Below are positions 33,680-45,277 of a stretch of 64,000 nt of DNA, in pieces (position 1 is the first letter of the stretch; every line of letters starts with the position of its first letter). The DNA is from Notospermus geniculatus (Eukaryota; Nemertea; Pilidiophora; Heteronemertea; Lineidae). A program made the translations under genes and the position numbers. The stretch covers positions 68,688 through 132,687 of the forward strand of contig NMRB01000227.1 of NCBI GenBank assembly GCA_002633025.1, given 5' to 3'. The notes beneath the pieces are model-generated. The model was not told the DNA's origin, ran no database searches, and saw nothing but the letters and a program-made list of their open reading frames with translations.

Positions 33680-34618
33680 ATTAATTTTGACGGCCAAGGA
33701 ATATATTTTATTTGTTATAAGACGAATTTTGGCCCATCTGACCTTCTACAAGTTTAACGATGACTCGACATGAGTGTAAAATTGGGCAGATGATATGTTT
33801 TTAAAGAAACCTAGAAACTCACGTTTTCATCAAAGGTCCTTAAGTCTCCAGCGACCAGTTTTGTAGCCTTTAATATAAAACTGAGTACTTTTCTTTGTTT
33901 TGTTAAAGCTGGTTCGGCCTCACTTTCCGCTGGCTAGGCACTGAGTAACGACTTTCTGTGCGCCACAGCAAAGCTAGCTCTGCTGAACCTGAACACTGAC
34001 TCCATGATACCTAAGACCAGCTGAGACCATTTCTTCTAAGCAGCTTTTTCTCAGAATCCAGCAAACCTCCGCTAAAAGACAGATTACACCGGAAGTCACC
34101 GCTGGCAGACTCAATTTTACATTGCTTCTACCCAGCTGTGACCACTTCCACTTAGCCGCTAACCAAAGGTAAAGCCGTCATGTTTCAGACGCAAGGGAAA
34201 TACATCAGACGAACTCCATTGCCATTGAAAACATTCTACCACAACACCTTCCTAGGAACCACGAAGTATCCTCTGCACCCGAAGCCATGCACCATCTTCC
34301 GCCATTTATAACATTCAAGGCCATTACCTTCATCGCCAAAGGCTGCCTCCTCGCTTCCCTCGCCGAACTAAATTGTTTTAATCATCGAGCCAGCTACAGA
34401 CACCCATTAGCACGTGCGAAGATGTCACAGCATCGCTAATTAGATATCTTTAGGGAAGGTCACCTAGGAGAAGTGATATGATTTGATTCGACTAGACAGA
34501 GGCTAGTAGTCGATGCACTGCCGACATGCCAAAAGGCTTTTAACGATCTGATATATTTTCCATGACATTTGGGTTGGTTGCGGTGAGAACAAGGCAGGTG
34601 GCACGTTTCTTTATTCAT
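33680..34618. other. Unassigned sequence
   Basis: No repeat or gene recognised. Confidence 0.5.
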
Positions 34619-35075
34619 TGCTGGTCAGGAAATGCACCGGTCTAGTGAAGTCATTCCTCATATGACCGGTCTAGTGAAGTCATTCAGCATTGCTGGTCTA
34701 GAAATGCACCGGTCTAGTGAAGTCATTCAGCATTGCTGGTCGAGAAATGCACAGGTCTAATGAAGTCATTCAGCATTGCTGGTCTAGAAATGCACCGGTC
34801 TGGTAAAGTCATTCCGCATAATGACCGGTCGAATGAAGTCATTCAGCATTGTTGGTCTAGAAATGTACCGGTCTATTGAAGTCATACAGCACTGCTGGTC
34901 TAGAAATGCACTGGTCTAGTGAAGTCATTTAGCATTGCTGGTTTAGAAATGCAGCAGTCCAGTGAAGTCATTCAACATTGCTGGTCTAGAAATGTGCTGG
35001 TCTAGAAATGCACTGGTCTAGTGAAGTCATTCAGCAATGTCCTGCTTCAGAACTTCACCTTGCTGGTCTAGAAAG
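34619..35075. repeat. ~43-bp minisatellite (gctggtctagaaatgcaccg)
   Basis: About ten units with gctggtctagaaatgca, then ggtctagtgaagtcattcag. Some units are half-length (gaccggtctagtgaagtc), and the right end degenerates. Confidence 0.95.
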
Positions 35076-35079
35076 GGCC

Positions 35080-35831
35080 AGACAACTCATTCTCAAATGA
35101 AGACTCGTTAATAAATAGTGAAGTAAATTTAGCAAGCGATTTTAAAAGGCTATAGACGACTAATTTTTACAAAAACACACCTAAACTGATTAGGAATGGC
35201 AAACAGAGTGATCAGCTTCCGTTACTTAATGAATCAACCAATCATTCATTAAATCATTAATCACGGAATATTTTACCTGAACGCATTACACTTTCGAACA
35301 ATTCCACTGCCACTTTGATAAGTGTACTTTCGGAAGTTGCTGAGGATGATTAATGAGAACGTAGATGAGTTTTGAGGAGGGAGTTTGTCACAAAAGACAT
35401 ATGCATCGTTATGAATGCATCCATCATCACACGAAAAATGAGGCGACAATTGTGGCTTGAAAGAATCGTATTTTACTTGCAGCAGGAGTGGTTCGTCTGA
35501 ACAAAGTCAGACACAAAGAGCAGAAGGAGGCCTTTGTTGCTGTTTGTTCTCACTACTTTTATTTTGGATCAGTTCCGCAAGTGATGCTGAGTACAGTTAC
35601 AATAAAAGTTGTCCAGGGTGTGTAATATCGGGTGGATCTCCGGTGAAACATTTCCTTGCCATATCTCGGTCAAAGAACAAAACTACTTAGCAACATCTTG
35701 GTTGCACTGGCATGAAAAGTGCTTTCAGTGGTTGATTCTTTTACGTGCTTTAGGCTAGTTGCTTCTTCACAACAAGTTCAGCACAATTCTCATCGGTCCC
35801 TTTGTCTGTTATGAATATCGGTGGCTATGAT
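35080..35831. other. Unassigned sequence
   Basis: Nothing supported. Confidence 0.5.
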
Positions 35832-36321
35832 CATAAAGGAATCGAACAAAAAGGCTCAACTACAAATTTAGCTAAATGTGGACAGTATCCCTTTAAACTT
35901 CAACAGATTTTCATTCTGACTCTTTCATATGATAGGCATGGCCCTTCTGCATGTCTAGTGCAAATTTTGTTGAATTCTGACCAGTTGATCTTATGATACA
36001 ACAGGACTGAATTAATGAGAACCCCACGAACGATGACGTGGCAGTGTCATCTGTGTATATTTGAATACATGTTGGCTTTCGTACATTTGCACCAGGAACA
36101 CTTTGTGCCGCTGTAAATAGCTCTGTTGTCCTCAGAAATGGAATTCAAGACATCAACTTGACAGATTCATGTACCCCACTACCATAAAAAAACTGAAGCT
36201 CCTGCCTATGACTTAAAGCCAACATTCAGGCAGTGAGAGACATCTGGTGGCAACACATGAAGTGTATCCCTCAGTTACTTCATCGTTCGCAGTTAAAACC
36301 TTTATGTCTGATTCCTTTATG
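35832..36321 (+). mobile_element. MITE family S7
   Basis: Tips cataaaggaatcgaacaaaa / …ttatgtctgattcctttatg. Flanks ctatgat and ctataca agree only in part, so the duplication is decayed. 490 bp. Confidence 0.85.
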
Positions 36322-36324
36322 CTA

Positions 36325-37935
36325 TACATCGCCACATGGTTTGATATTTGCTATCATTTCGTCTCCGCATTTCTCTCGATGGTTCATTACTCGAACAACC
36401 TGCGGCGTCCATCTTCTCCAATCACCGCGACCGCCGAATCATACCATGCATATAACGATAAAGATTCAATATACTCGCTATCTAGCTATAATCAGCAATC
36501 ACTTTATCGAATTCTGGCCAGATGCGATCGGGGAAAGGAGCCATTTTATCACCAACCAACGCAGAGTGATTTGCTGGCGTCCGGTCGGGATGGTTATGAT
36601 TTATGAGAATATAGAGGCTTGTAATGCCACTTTCTCCAAGTTTGATTGGAGTTTATGTTTCCTGAAGTAATTGTGTTTCTTTGTATGACCTGGTGGCAAG
36701 CGCTTCTTCGTGATCTAATTCATTGTTATGTGATGGCCATACCTCACCTATATCATCATAATGACGTCGATCACATCTGTCCATGTGGTGTTTTATAGGT
36801 CCTTGTAGATGACATCTCATTTCCATCGAATCACCCACAAAGTGGCTACCCCAGTGTCTGTCTATACACATCGAGCGTCTGATACGAATGTCAAAGAAAC
36901 ACGAGCTGGTTTTCAGCACACATCGAAAAAACTGCAGGCAGAGCTCAAATATATTCAGAACGGAGGACGTAAGCACTTCCTGAAGCTCTCATCTACGAAG
37001 TACAAGAAGGAACTCTTAGCACGCACGAAAGTTGGGTGAGCGATGGTCACTCACAGGCCCTCAGTTAACGACATGTATTCCCAGCTGCCCAACGTAATCA
37101 ACATATTAACTAAGAATATAACTAGAAATGGACAGATGACGCGATCTGCTCAATCGAGGCTGGGATGCATCCGTCTTGGCTGATTCGATATACTGAAGTG
37201 TCCCGACTCATTTCTTAATGTGTACATTCGTTAATGTCATACATGTAGATGCAGCTGTAAATTGAGGGGATGGTGTCACTTGGTGGGGAAAATACGGACC
37301 GTGGGATTGATCACACAACGAACGCAGGCCAGTGAAAACGTAGATGTCTAGCCAACAGTACAGATAGTTACTATGATTCTGGACTGACAAGAGGGGGCCG
37401 TATAATACTCTTGCGGTCGCAGACGCTCTTTTTCGCGAAATGTCACCATTCCAAGTGATGTTCCTCGCGTCTGGTGTGTGGATACGAATCGTACCCTACC
37501 AGAAACATTGCCTGACTGCACCCTTCATCGATGACGGTGATCGACAGCTAATTGATAGTGATGGTGATCGACAGATAATCGACCACACTTTGGCGGTTAC
37601 CGCAGTGGACTCAAGGTTGGGACACTCTGTCCCCGTGTCTTCTGCCCACTATCCTCCAACAACTGGAGTAGTCAACATGGTCAGCCCAGGCTGGAATTGA
37701 ATCGTGTCTCGAATCAACTGTTCTGTATTCCACACTACGAGAACGAAATATTCACCTTTTATAGTTGAGCCGCGACCTGTCAGCTTCACCCCCGGAACTG
37801 TCATAGCCAGATCCGGCATCTCGGTCGATTCGGGCTAATTTCATGCGTGATATCCTCTTCCCATTATCGTTCTCTAGTGGGGCAAAGTCATGACGGGATC
37901 GTAGTTTAAGAAATGGTGATCTAGAAATATGCAGA
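36325..37935. other. Unassigned; one 27-bp duplication
   Basis: ggtgatcgaca(g)…gat repeats at ~37536-37590. The 145- and 119-codon frames at 36233-36670 start inside the S7 element and are not credible genes. Confidence 0.45.
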
Positions 37936-38386
37936 ACTACTGTTCATTCCACATCCCAGTGGCGCGAGGTTTATGGCCGATATCTCCGCAACTGCTGGGT
38001 CAAATTTGACATAGGCCCTACCATACATCAATTGACTTGTCTTTCTTGTCGGTATCTTTCTGCTATTTTCATTTTTCGCGTAAGGCCTGCATAACGGATC
38101 CCTTTCTCGAAACCCATTTCATTTCGCCACAGTGTTCAGCAGTGCAGTTTACACGTGCGCGATGCATTGCGTTATTTCAAAATGGCCGCCATTTCGGCCA
38201 TAAACACAAACAGTGACTGGTGAAAGAACTTTTTTCTGTCACGTTTTTAGGGAAAATGACAGCGATGATGCCTGTAGCGGCAAAAAAGACAAATCGATTG
38301 ATGTATGGTATGCCAAATTTGACCCAGCAGTTGCGGAGATATCGACCATAAACCTCGCGCAACAGGGATGTGGAATGAACAGTAGT
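37936..38386. mobile_element. MITE, actactgttcattcc tips
   Basis: Inverted ends actactgttcattccacatc / complement, then gcgcgaggtttatgg and ctccgcaactgctgggtc arms. 451 bp; second copy 24241-24680. Confidence 0.88.
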
Positions 38387-38735
38387 GTCTTTAGTATCCT
38401 ATCTTTCACCGACCTCACTGATCCCAACGCACTACGATAAGAGTACAGATATAAGGTGCTTCTTTACATTTTATCGAGGAATGCGTATTACTATGGAGTT
38501 TTCTTTCGTCATTCGATATGTAGATTTTACCTCGTGTTGATATTCTATCCATGCCCTTACTTCCCCGTGCCATGAAACTCTATCCGTTGGGGTGTCAGGG
38601 TTACTACCATCATAGGCTCGTTTATCACCATTCAACTACGTACATTCATGTACATGTGTACAGGAGCTGAATTGAGGGCCTCTTCACTTCGTACTTTAAC
38701 TATTCTTACATATTGTAATCCCCTGGTGTCAATTC

Positions 38736-38995
38736 TTAAAGCACCTCTGTATTGAATTTTATGGTATTTTCAAAGTGTTCGGAGAGTGCAGGTAGAGGAC
38801 TGATAGCTTCGTGAAGGTCCCAAAAATGCTTGCCTAATACGTACTTTAAAGAATCAAGCTGTTTTAGCACACACATTGAAAAAAAAATGCAGGAAGTGAT
38901 CTAATGTATTTAGATAGAGCATAGTACATTTTACACTACACTTATAACGTCGGCAAACGTAAGAACTTTCTGGATTGAATACAGTCTGACTTTAA
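38736..38995. mobile_element. TTAA element, family T2, inverted copy
   Basis: TTAAAGCACCTCTGTATTGAA at left, …gactttaa at right; TTAA at 38736-38739 and 38992-38995. Full-length alignment to the complement of 17716-17969. Confidence 0.82.
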
Positions 38996-39061
38996 AAGAA
39001 AAAAAATGAGGATACCATCTTACCCATGCAAGGTGCCGACGAGAATCTATCTATTACTTGG

Positions 39062-39125
39062 CCTGATCCGGATTCGAACCCGACTGGAGGTGACAGGGAC
39101 TGCGACACTTAGAGAACTTCTTTAT
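39062..39125 (-). mobile_element. tRNA-derived SINE head fragment
   Basis: Minus strand has a B box gggttcgaatccgg preceded by taagtgtcgcagtccctgtc. The head is too short to name a tRNA. Confidence 0.45.
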
Positions 39126-39129
39126 GTAT

Positions 39130-39610
39130 GTATTAAGCAAAGGTAAACCAAAAAATATATGACCTTGAGACATGCCCATACTTAAAGAGTTAATCGGAAC
39201 AAACTCCAGCTATTCATAAACTTGCTGGGGTCGAATCGGGTTGGTGGAGTTCTAATGGAGGTGAAACTGGTGATTTCATGCTTGAGAAGATCATATCGTT
39301 CGCCTCACGCGGTTGGTTGAGCGGGAAACCGATATATGAATCTCGCGAGTTTTATGTCGTGATTTTTATATAAAGCACAGCTCAATAATAAACATCTTCC
39401 GATAAAGCTTGCCATAAAAAGAGCATTTTATACGGTGTTTTGCGTGGGATGAAAAGACCTTTGCGATTTGCTCGAAGGAAAGAGTATCGCGGTCTTGTAG
39501 TGATAAAGATTATCTAATCACTCAGGTTCAAGCAGAAGCAACAGTTAATCTGATTTTTGACGTATGCCGTTTATTCTTTTGTACATGTAAGTCGACGCCC
39601 AAGATATTTC
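39130..39610. other. Unassigned sequence
   Basis: Nothing supported. Confidence 0.5.
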
Positions 39611-39967
39611 CCCTGTTGGGCCTACTTGTGTAGCATTATGCATGAGTTTGTTTTCCCCAAGAAGATCCGTCTTCGCGGCTATTTCCCATGTTGGGCCTAC
39701 TTCTGTCAGGCATTGTTCTCCCCAAGAAGACCCATCTTTGCTGCTATTTGCCGTGCTGGGCCTACTTCTGTGGCACTATTGGGTTTGTTCTCCCCAAGAA
39801 GATCCGTCTTCGCGGCTATTTGCCATGTTGGGCCTACTTCTGTGGCACTGTTGGGTTTGTTCTCCCCAAGAAGATCCGTCTTCGCGGCTTTTTGCCATGT
39901 TGGGCCTACTTCTGTGGCAATATGTAGTTTGTTCTCCCCAAGAGGAACCCCACGTGGATTGGCCAAG
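39611..39967. repeat. 72-bp minisatellite open in several frames
   Basis: Five units start at 39611, 39686, 39751, 39823 and 39895 (lengths 75, 65, 72, 72, ~72), each with tgttgggcctacttctgtgg and ccaagaagatccgtcttcgc. Two full units are 72 bp = 24 codons, so the frame is kept. Frames of 138, 149 and 79 codons run forward and 86 codons in reverse. With all these frames open at once, the repeat period and base composition explain the openness better than selection does. Starts are not in a good translational context. Confidence 0.9.
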
Positions 39968-39969
39968 TC

Positions 39970-41242
39970 ATAAGACTAGCATAGTCGGAGGGCGTAGCGA
40001 TATCACAACCTTTGGTAATCAATTTGCTTCATGTCGACCACTGCTTCTGTTCCCTAAGAAGAAATCTTTCAAAGACTGTAGCAACCACTAAGGCCTATTA
40101 CTTTGGACGATTTTCTTGCTCGTGTCCTTCGTTGCCCCTTGTTACACCCTACATTCGTTGAAGTCCTCCGACTTTATCTCGAAGCCGTGGAAGGGGTTAG
40201 CGATTATTGGCACGAACGATCCATCCGATGTCTGTGAACCAGAAAAAGTCGATTATCTTGGTGACATCAGTTATATACACCAAAGAAAACCCATAAAATC
40301 GAAGGCTTCAGAAGCTATAGCGTCGAATATTTTCGTGTTATATCGACAGAAGAAGAAGCCGTTTCTCACCAAGGAAGTTCAATCCTGTACTTTAATACAA
40401 TACTGATTAAGTTCAGTCATTGATGCGGATGTGAGACGTCGTTGTCTGAGGTTCTACATAGAGTACAGTCCTCCATTAGGAAGTGTTCGTAGAATGGTTT
40501 AGGAAGTTCGTAGGCAGCCGTCCAGACATTCAAGAAAGCCATCCCAACCTCTGAATACATTAGCGTAGATCGATGATTCGGGTTACAGTCATTGAATGAG
40601 AATGATTCTTTGTCTCAGCTGTGGCTGTCGTGTAATCCGGTGGTCAGTTCTAACCGGTGTTATTGTGAGAGAAAGATGGAATGTCAGTTGCCTATTGACC
40701 AGACACTTTGCCTTTATTCTTAGAGAATGAATACTCGTGTCTCAATAACATGACTGTCGTAGGTCATGTCACCTATTCGAAAGTGCATGCAAATACATGT
40801 ACTTTCTTAGCAAATCCGATGACGAAACATTGTAAGGTGTTCTTCAGTGTGTTATGCAAGTTAAATTGGAGAACAATAGCCTTGGGGATCTCCTTTACGT
40901 TGAGGATCATTCTAAAATACAGGCCATAGAAGTGATTGTATTCAACAGTATTTTGGTGAGAAAGACCTGTATGGACATATTCCGTTCGCCAGTCCAGTGA
41001 CAGCCATCATTCACTTGGAAAATCTATTACGAAGGTCACGTTTAGAATACCCAGCGTCTTGGCCCGTATTTTAGAATGCTCCTCAACGTAAAGGACTTCC
41101 TCAAGGCTTGTAGTCCTACTCGCGAACGATGTTTACACATTGGACAAACTTTCTTGTCCAGCCAAAACAGCTGGAGAGCGTCCATTTGTATCATGCATGT
41201 ATCTTAATACCATCCGGTCTACGGAGTCAATCAATCCTGTAT
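39970..41242. other. Unassigned; a MITE-tip relic
   Basis: cccgtattttagaatgctcc at ~41065 resembles the outer MITE at 11822-12086. No gene supported. Confidence 0.45.
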
Positions 41243-41449
41243 GGATGAAATTGAATCAGATACATGTAATGCCGTGTCAGTATATTACTTCAAATTACTT
41301 GATAAGACAATGTCACGATCGGATTCCATTCAAGGACACCGCTGTGGTCAGCGATAATGGTGGTCCAAAGTCTGTAATTGGTAGTCCATGTACATTATAA
41401 CCTCGAGGACATGCTCTAAGAATGGCGTCCAGACGTCACGATCAATGTA
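41243..41449 (+). repeat. Direct duplication, copy 1
   Basis: ggatgaaattgaatcagata … gtccagacgtcacgatcaat; repeats at 41911-42107, offset ~669 bp, ~85-90% alike with small indels. Confidence 0.88.
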
Positions 41450-41910
41450 AGGGACACTTTGGTCAATCTTTGATCAATGGTGTTGTCTGTATTGTGTTGA
41501 ACCAGGATATTACCACTGCCCTCGTCGATACTGCTGTGATTTTGCTCTGATGTGTGCGTTTATCCCTGTACCCACGCACACAGATCAGAAAATAGATCAC
41601 CGGGATTAGGTGGTGGATTTATCGGAGCATTGGGAAAAAAGCCGTCGAGGGCCAACCACATGGATATCAAGGAAACCGAGCCCATTGTCAGAAGTGGTAC
41701 CCTCTTTGAGATGGTTACTTTTGTTTCCAGCCATGTCAGTGTTATTCCGTTTTTTGAAAGGATGAACAGCGAAAGTTTCTATCTTTATTCTTGATCGTTG
41801 CTCTACGGGATCCTGAAGCTGTGCTTTTTCTGGGATGTTAGCCTCAACACAGCACCAATAACAAAACCACTGATGCGAATATCAAGGAGACTTTCACGAA
41901 CACACGTGTA

Positions 41911-42107
41911 AGGATGAAATTGAATCAGATACATGTAATGCAATACCATTATATTACTTCAAATTACTATTACACGAGATCGGATTCCATTCAAGACACC
42001 TCTCTGGTCAGCGGTAATGGTGGTCCAAATTTTGTAATTGGAAGTCCATGTACATTATAACCTCGAGGACATGCTCTAAGAATGGCGTCCAGACGTCACG
42101 ATCAATG
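41911..42107 (+). repeat. Direct duplication, copy 2
   Basis: Second copy of 41243-41449. A related short block (gagctggtcgtgtgga…cagtttctgtaatg) at ~42132-42180 recurs at ~42537-42580. Confidence 0.88.
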
Positions 42108-42195
42108 TCCTGAGCAATGTCCTTTCCTGACAACAGGTAATGAGCTGGTCGTGTGGACAGTTTCTGTAATGTTGGCTTGGAGTTGCTTGTGAAAT

Positions 42196-42280
42196 GTGAT
42201 GGCCTCCTCCGTACTTACCAGGGCCAATAATGCTATAGCGTCGGCCCTGATGGAAAAATCAAATACAAATACACGTCTCT
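42196..42280 (+). mobile_element. SINE 3' tail fragment
   Basis: taccagggccaataatgcta … tcggccctgatggaaaaatc then aaatacaaataca. Same tail stem as 14260-14698 and 58604-58800, ending in an A-rich simple repeat. Confidence 0.8.
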
Positions 42281-42948
42281 TCCTCAGTCTCGTCGGTGTG
42301 AAATTAAACACTTCCCTTTACTGAACAATCGGGGCAAATTGAATCCACGAATGATCGATGTTTAGTTTGCCTGGCGTCTCTTACAATCAAGTATTCGCCA
42401 GCCCTTCCTCAGCAATGGCATCGATCACCCAGGATTTGATAAATTTCATTCGACGAGGGTACAGTTTCTCATGGTTTTGTACGTACTATTGCATAGTACA
42501 CCTGTCCTTGTCCTGAGCTGTATTGGCAGGTGATGGGCTGGTCGTGTGGATAGTTTCTGTAATGCTGGCTTTCTATTCAATCACTCTGTCGTGACTGAAT
42601 ATTACGACCTACAGGTGTAGTTGACAGGAATGAATTGCTGTCAGCGCCGTCATCGTAAATGGCATATTATCTGACGATGCTGACAGTGTAATGTTTCTTA
42701 CGAACGCACGTGTCTTCCTGGTACAAACGAACAAACGAATGGAGTTATTCCCTTTAGGAACGGCTCCCTTGATCTTGTCAATTGGCTCAGTGTAGCTATA
42801 GCCAGAATAGTTTATCCCATGTCGTTGATAAGCACATCAATTTTCCCAACATGTGGATCGGCTGAGGAAAACTTCACTCGTATTCGGGGAATCAAATTGT
42901 TGAAGATTTGTGAACAAAGGAAGCTGGTACATGTAGCCTTTTCTCGGT

Positions 42949-43078
42949 AGAGAGTTTTCGCAATGGCCCGTAAACGCCGTCGCGAACGTCTATCCCATTG
43001 TTCGATGCCTCGAAGAGAGCACCGAACAAAAGGATAGACGTTCGCGTTGGCGTTTCGGGGGCTTTGCGAAAACTGTCT
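42949..43078. mobile_element. MITE family FB3
   Basis: AGAGAGTTTTCGCAATGGCC … ggggctttgcgaaaactgtct. 130 bp, inner arms gcgaacgtctatcc / ggatagacgttcgcg. Confidence 0.88.
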
Positions 43079-43328
43079 ATTGTCAGTGGTACTGTCGCCG
43101 TCTTATGCAGGTTGTCCTGTCGATGGCTGTTGAATTAACAAACGATTTGATTTTGAAGGTACCTTTATCTTCAGATTCGATTTACAGACAACACCGGGGC
43201 TAGTGCCAAATTAAGGAATCGAAAGGACGATCAAAGGGTTTGTCAAAGCTCTTGCTACAAGTGGAGAATTTCCTGGTCTACCTTAATTTTACTTCCGCCA
43301 ACTCGAAGTTTCAATGATTTTCAACTAT

Positions 43329-43600
43329 CACTCTTAGCCAAAAAGGTTCTTTAGGGGTTCTTTGTGCTTCACCAGAGGAACCCCAAGGTACTACATGTAT
43401 ACAGAACCTTCTGTAAAGAACCCGAAAGGGTTCCATATAGAACCTTTCTGTCGCCAAAGAACCCATCCAGTTGGAACCCTTTTCTAAGAAAAAGGTTCTA
43501 CATGTATGTGGAACCTCTTGGGGTTCTTAAACAACACGAGTGTTCTTAAATCAGAGGGTTCTCCTGGTATGGTACCAAAGAACCTTTTAGGTTAAGAGTG
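43329..43600. mobile_element. MITE with CACTCTTA tips and ggttct repeats
   Basis: Ends CACTCTTAGCCAAAAAGGTTC and the complement of CACTCTTAACCTAAAAGGTTC. The interior is full of (a)aggttct / agaacc(t) words in both orientations. CACT-type tips recall CACTA/EnSpm elements, but the flanks do not give a clean duplication. Confidence 0.8.
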
Positions 43601-44007
43601 TAATACCTTCATCTTCGGAAGATTCACCTGCCTGTTCTATACCTCATGCTTCCTTTTCTTTGTCATCGCGTACACACAGCGAAAAAAACACCAACTTTGT
43701 TCCTATTTCTCGTTTTTTTGCTTCTAAATACATTTCCAACCCTGGCTTCTCGGGGAAGTGAGGGAGTCCACTTGTATTGTATGATGATAAATACAGCTTA
43801 GTACTTGCCCTTACCAGTGTATTCTATAATACTTACCGCTGACTTTAGTCATTGTAATAATGGAGGATCTGGAAACATTTATTCTCTGATTTTCTTATTT
43901 CTATGGGGAAAATATGATGACGTTAGATTCTTTGAAAGAAACTTGCAGGAGATAATGATTAGGTGAGAAGCACAATAATGCAACGTTCCTTCAGAAAAAA
44001 CCCATAC

Positions 44008-44226
44008 CTGATTGCTACTATAGCATTGGAAATTACTTTGTTTTGTGTGATAGATGTATTAGCTGCGCTTCCATTACAGCTTTTAGATCCGGTCTTTAGT
44101 ACCGCATCTAAAATAAGACCGGATATTTCACGGCTTGCGCTTGCACTCCTGGATTTGAGGTTAGTAAGTTCGGCTACAGATGGCGATACGTGGAATGAAC
44201 CGCCTATTGTTCTGGTACTTTCGAGC
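44008..44226 (-). CDS. Candidate internal coding exon, function unknown
   Basis: Minus strand, 219 bp, 72 full codons with no stop. It is bounded by a plausible acceptor (attgcgcag|g) and a donor (caatcag|gtatgg). Both splice phases would be 2, so it is a symmetric exon that could be skipped or shuffled. The peptide is Ser/Thr/Asn-rich with N-glycosylation sequons and helical stretches such as EISGLILDAVLKTG and NKVISNAIVAI. That pattern loosely recalls extracellular GAIN-type segments of adhesion receptors, but I cannot show homology. The polypyrimidine tract is weak and no neighbouring exon is seen. An FB1 right arm lies 74 bp upstream on the minus strand. It may be chance. Confidence 0.25.
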
Positions 44227-44299
44227 CTGCGCAATGTCGCAAGCGATCTTAAGCCACCTGTAGCCGATCATAATACTACAAATAAAATCTTTCTGTCTC

Positions 44300-44431
44300 A
44301 CGCTAAACGACGCACTGGCAACAGGGAGATTTGTGGTACTAACCATCTCCAGACATACATTAGGTCCTGGAAATGAAGTTGAATTTCGTATTGCGTACTT
44401 CGCGTTTCGTCAGATTTGCGAAACCTCGCTA
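44300..44431. mobile_element. FB1 foldback element, right arm only
   Basis: gctaaacgacgcactggcaa … gatttgcgaaacctcgct, right flank ATT. Confidence 0.85.
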
Positions 44432-44477
44432 TTGTAAATCGGTGCCGAAGACATCACGTTGTCTAGTCGTCGCCTAT

Positions 44478-44703
44478 ATGCCCGTGTCACACTGTCCCGA
44501 AGTTGACACCCGATGGCCATACGAATTAATGGCAACTTTTGGAAATCTTACTGATAAGTGCCAGCCTGAAGAAGACCCCAGTTGGGATCGAAAATTTGCA
44601 AGATTCTGGAAGTTGACTTCGGGGCCATCTTCGCGCAAAATTCAAAATTCCATATTCGTGTGGCCATCGGGAGTCTAATTTCGGGACAGTGTGACACGGG
44701 CAT
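44478..44703. mobile_element. MITE ATGCCCGTGTCACACTG with embedded relic
   Basis: ~55-bp inverted tips atgcccgtgtcacactgtcc / complement, flanked by TAT on each side. Its centre (44559-44610: cctgaagaagaccccagttg, gatcgaaaatttgc) is half of the hairpin family at 15899 and 20785. Confidence 0.85.
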
Positions 44704-44978
44704 TATCAACTGCCCTACTCGACAGTAAGGGCCATCGAGGCAGTTCATTTCGAAGATAGGACTGATGTGGCTGCTCAGACACGGCTTTTGACAAGGCACC
44801 TAGTCCCTAGCTTCATAAGTTTCTCCCTTTATTGTGTACGAAGTACTCGATAAAAAATACAATGTACATGTACTCCAATATCGTCAACAGGAGGTAATCA
44901 TCTTTGGGGTTCCATTGATTAGTAATCGCCTCCACCGATGCTTCGCTTTTAATTCTCCACAGTAGTCAAGCAGGCAAT

Positions 44979-45129
44979 AGGGAGGTTTCGAAATCAAACG
45001 ATAAACGTAAACGTTAACGACAACTTTATTTTTGTACCGAAAATGCAATGCAAAATCTGTTTAATGTGTAGTATGAAAAATAACGTTGTCGTGAAGTTTT
45101 GGTTTATCGTTTGATTTCGAAACCTCCCC
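44979..45129. mobile_element. Foldback MITE, family FB2, AAT duplication
   Basis: AGGGAGGTTTCGAAATCAAA … complement, flanked by AAT (44976-44978, 45130-45132). 151 bp; very close to 10118-10266. Confidence 0.92.
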
Positions 45130-45277
45130 AATAAGCAACACCGTACGTAATACATGTATCACATCTTGCGTACGTCTTGTCTCAAGATCATGAGTTTCTG
45201 ATCATGATACCTAGGGCTTGTGAACATCCGACTTGTGAACATCCGACCTGCTCCGTCTCTAAAGTGTCACACACATA

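Noticed and set aside
34619-35075. Possible CRISPR-like alternation of conserved and variable parts
   Set aside because: Both halves of each ~43-bp unit are repeated; there are no spacers. It is a minisatellite.
36233-36670. 145- and 119-codon overlapping frames
   Set aside because: Both begin inside the S7 MITE and overlap each other in different frames with no family resemblance.
44300-44431. Peptide-like similarity among several frames (FVFRTS.FVRFA)
   Set aside because: It is the translated right arm of the FB1 foldback element, which recurs at 3313, 22627, 27067, 46110 and 56159.
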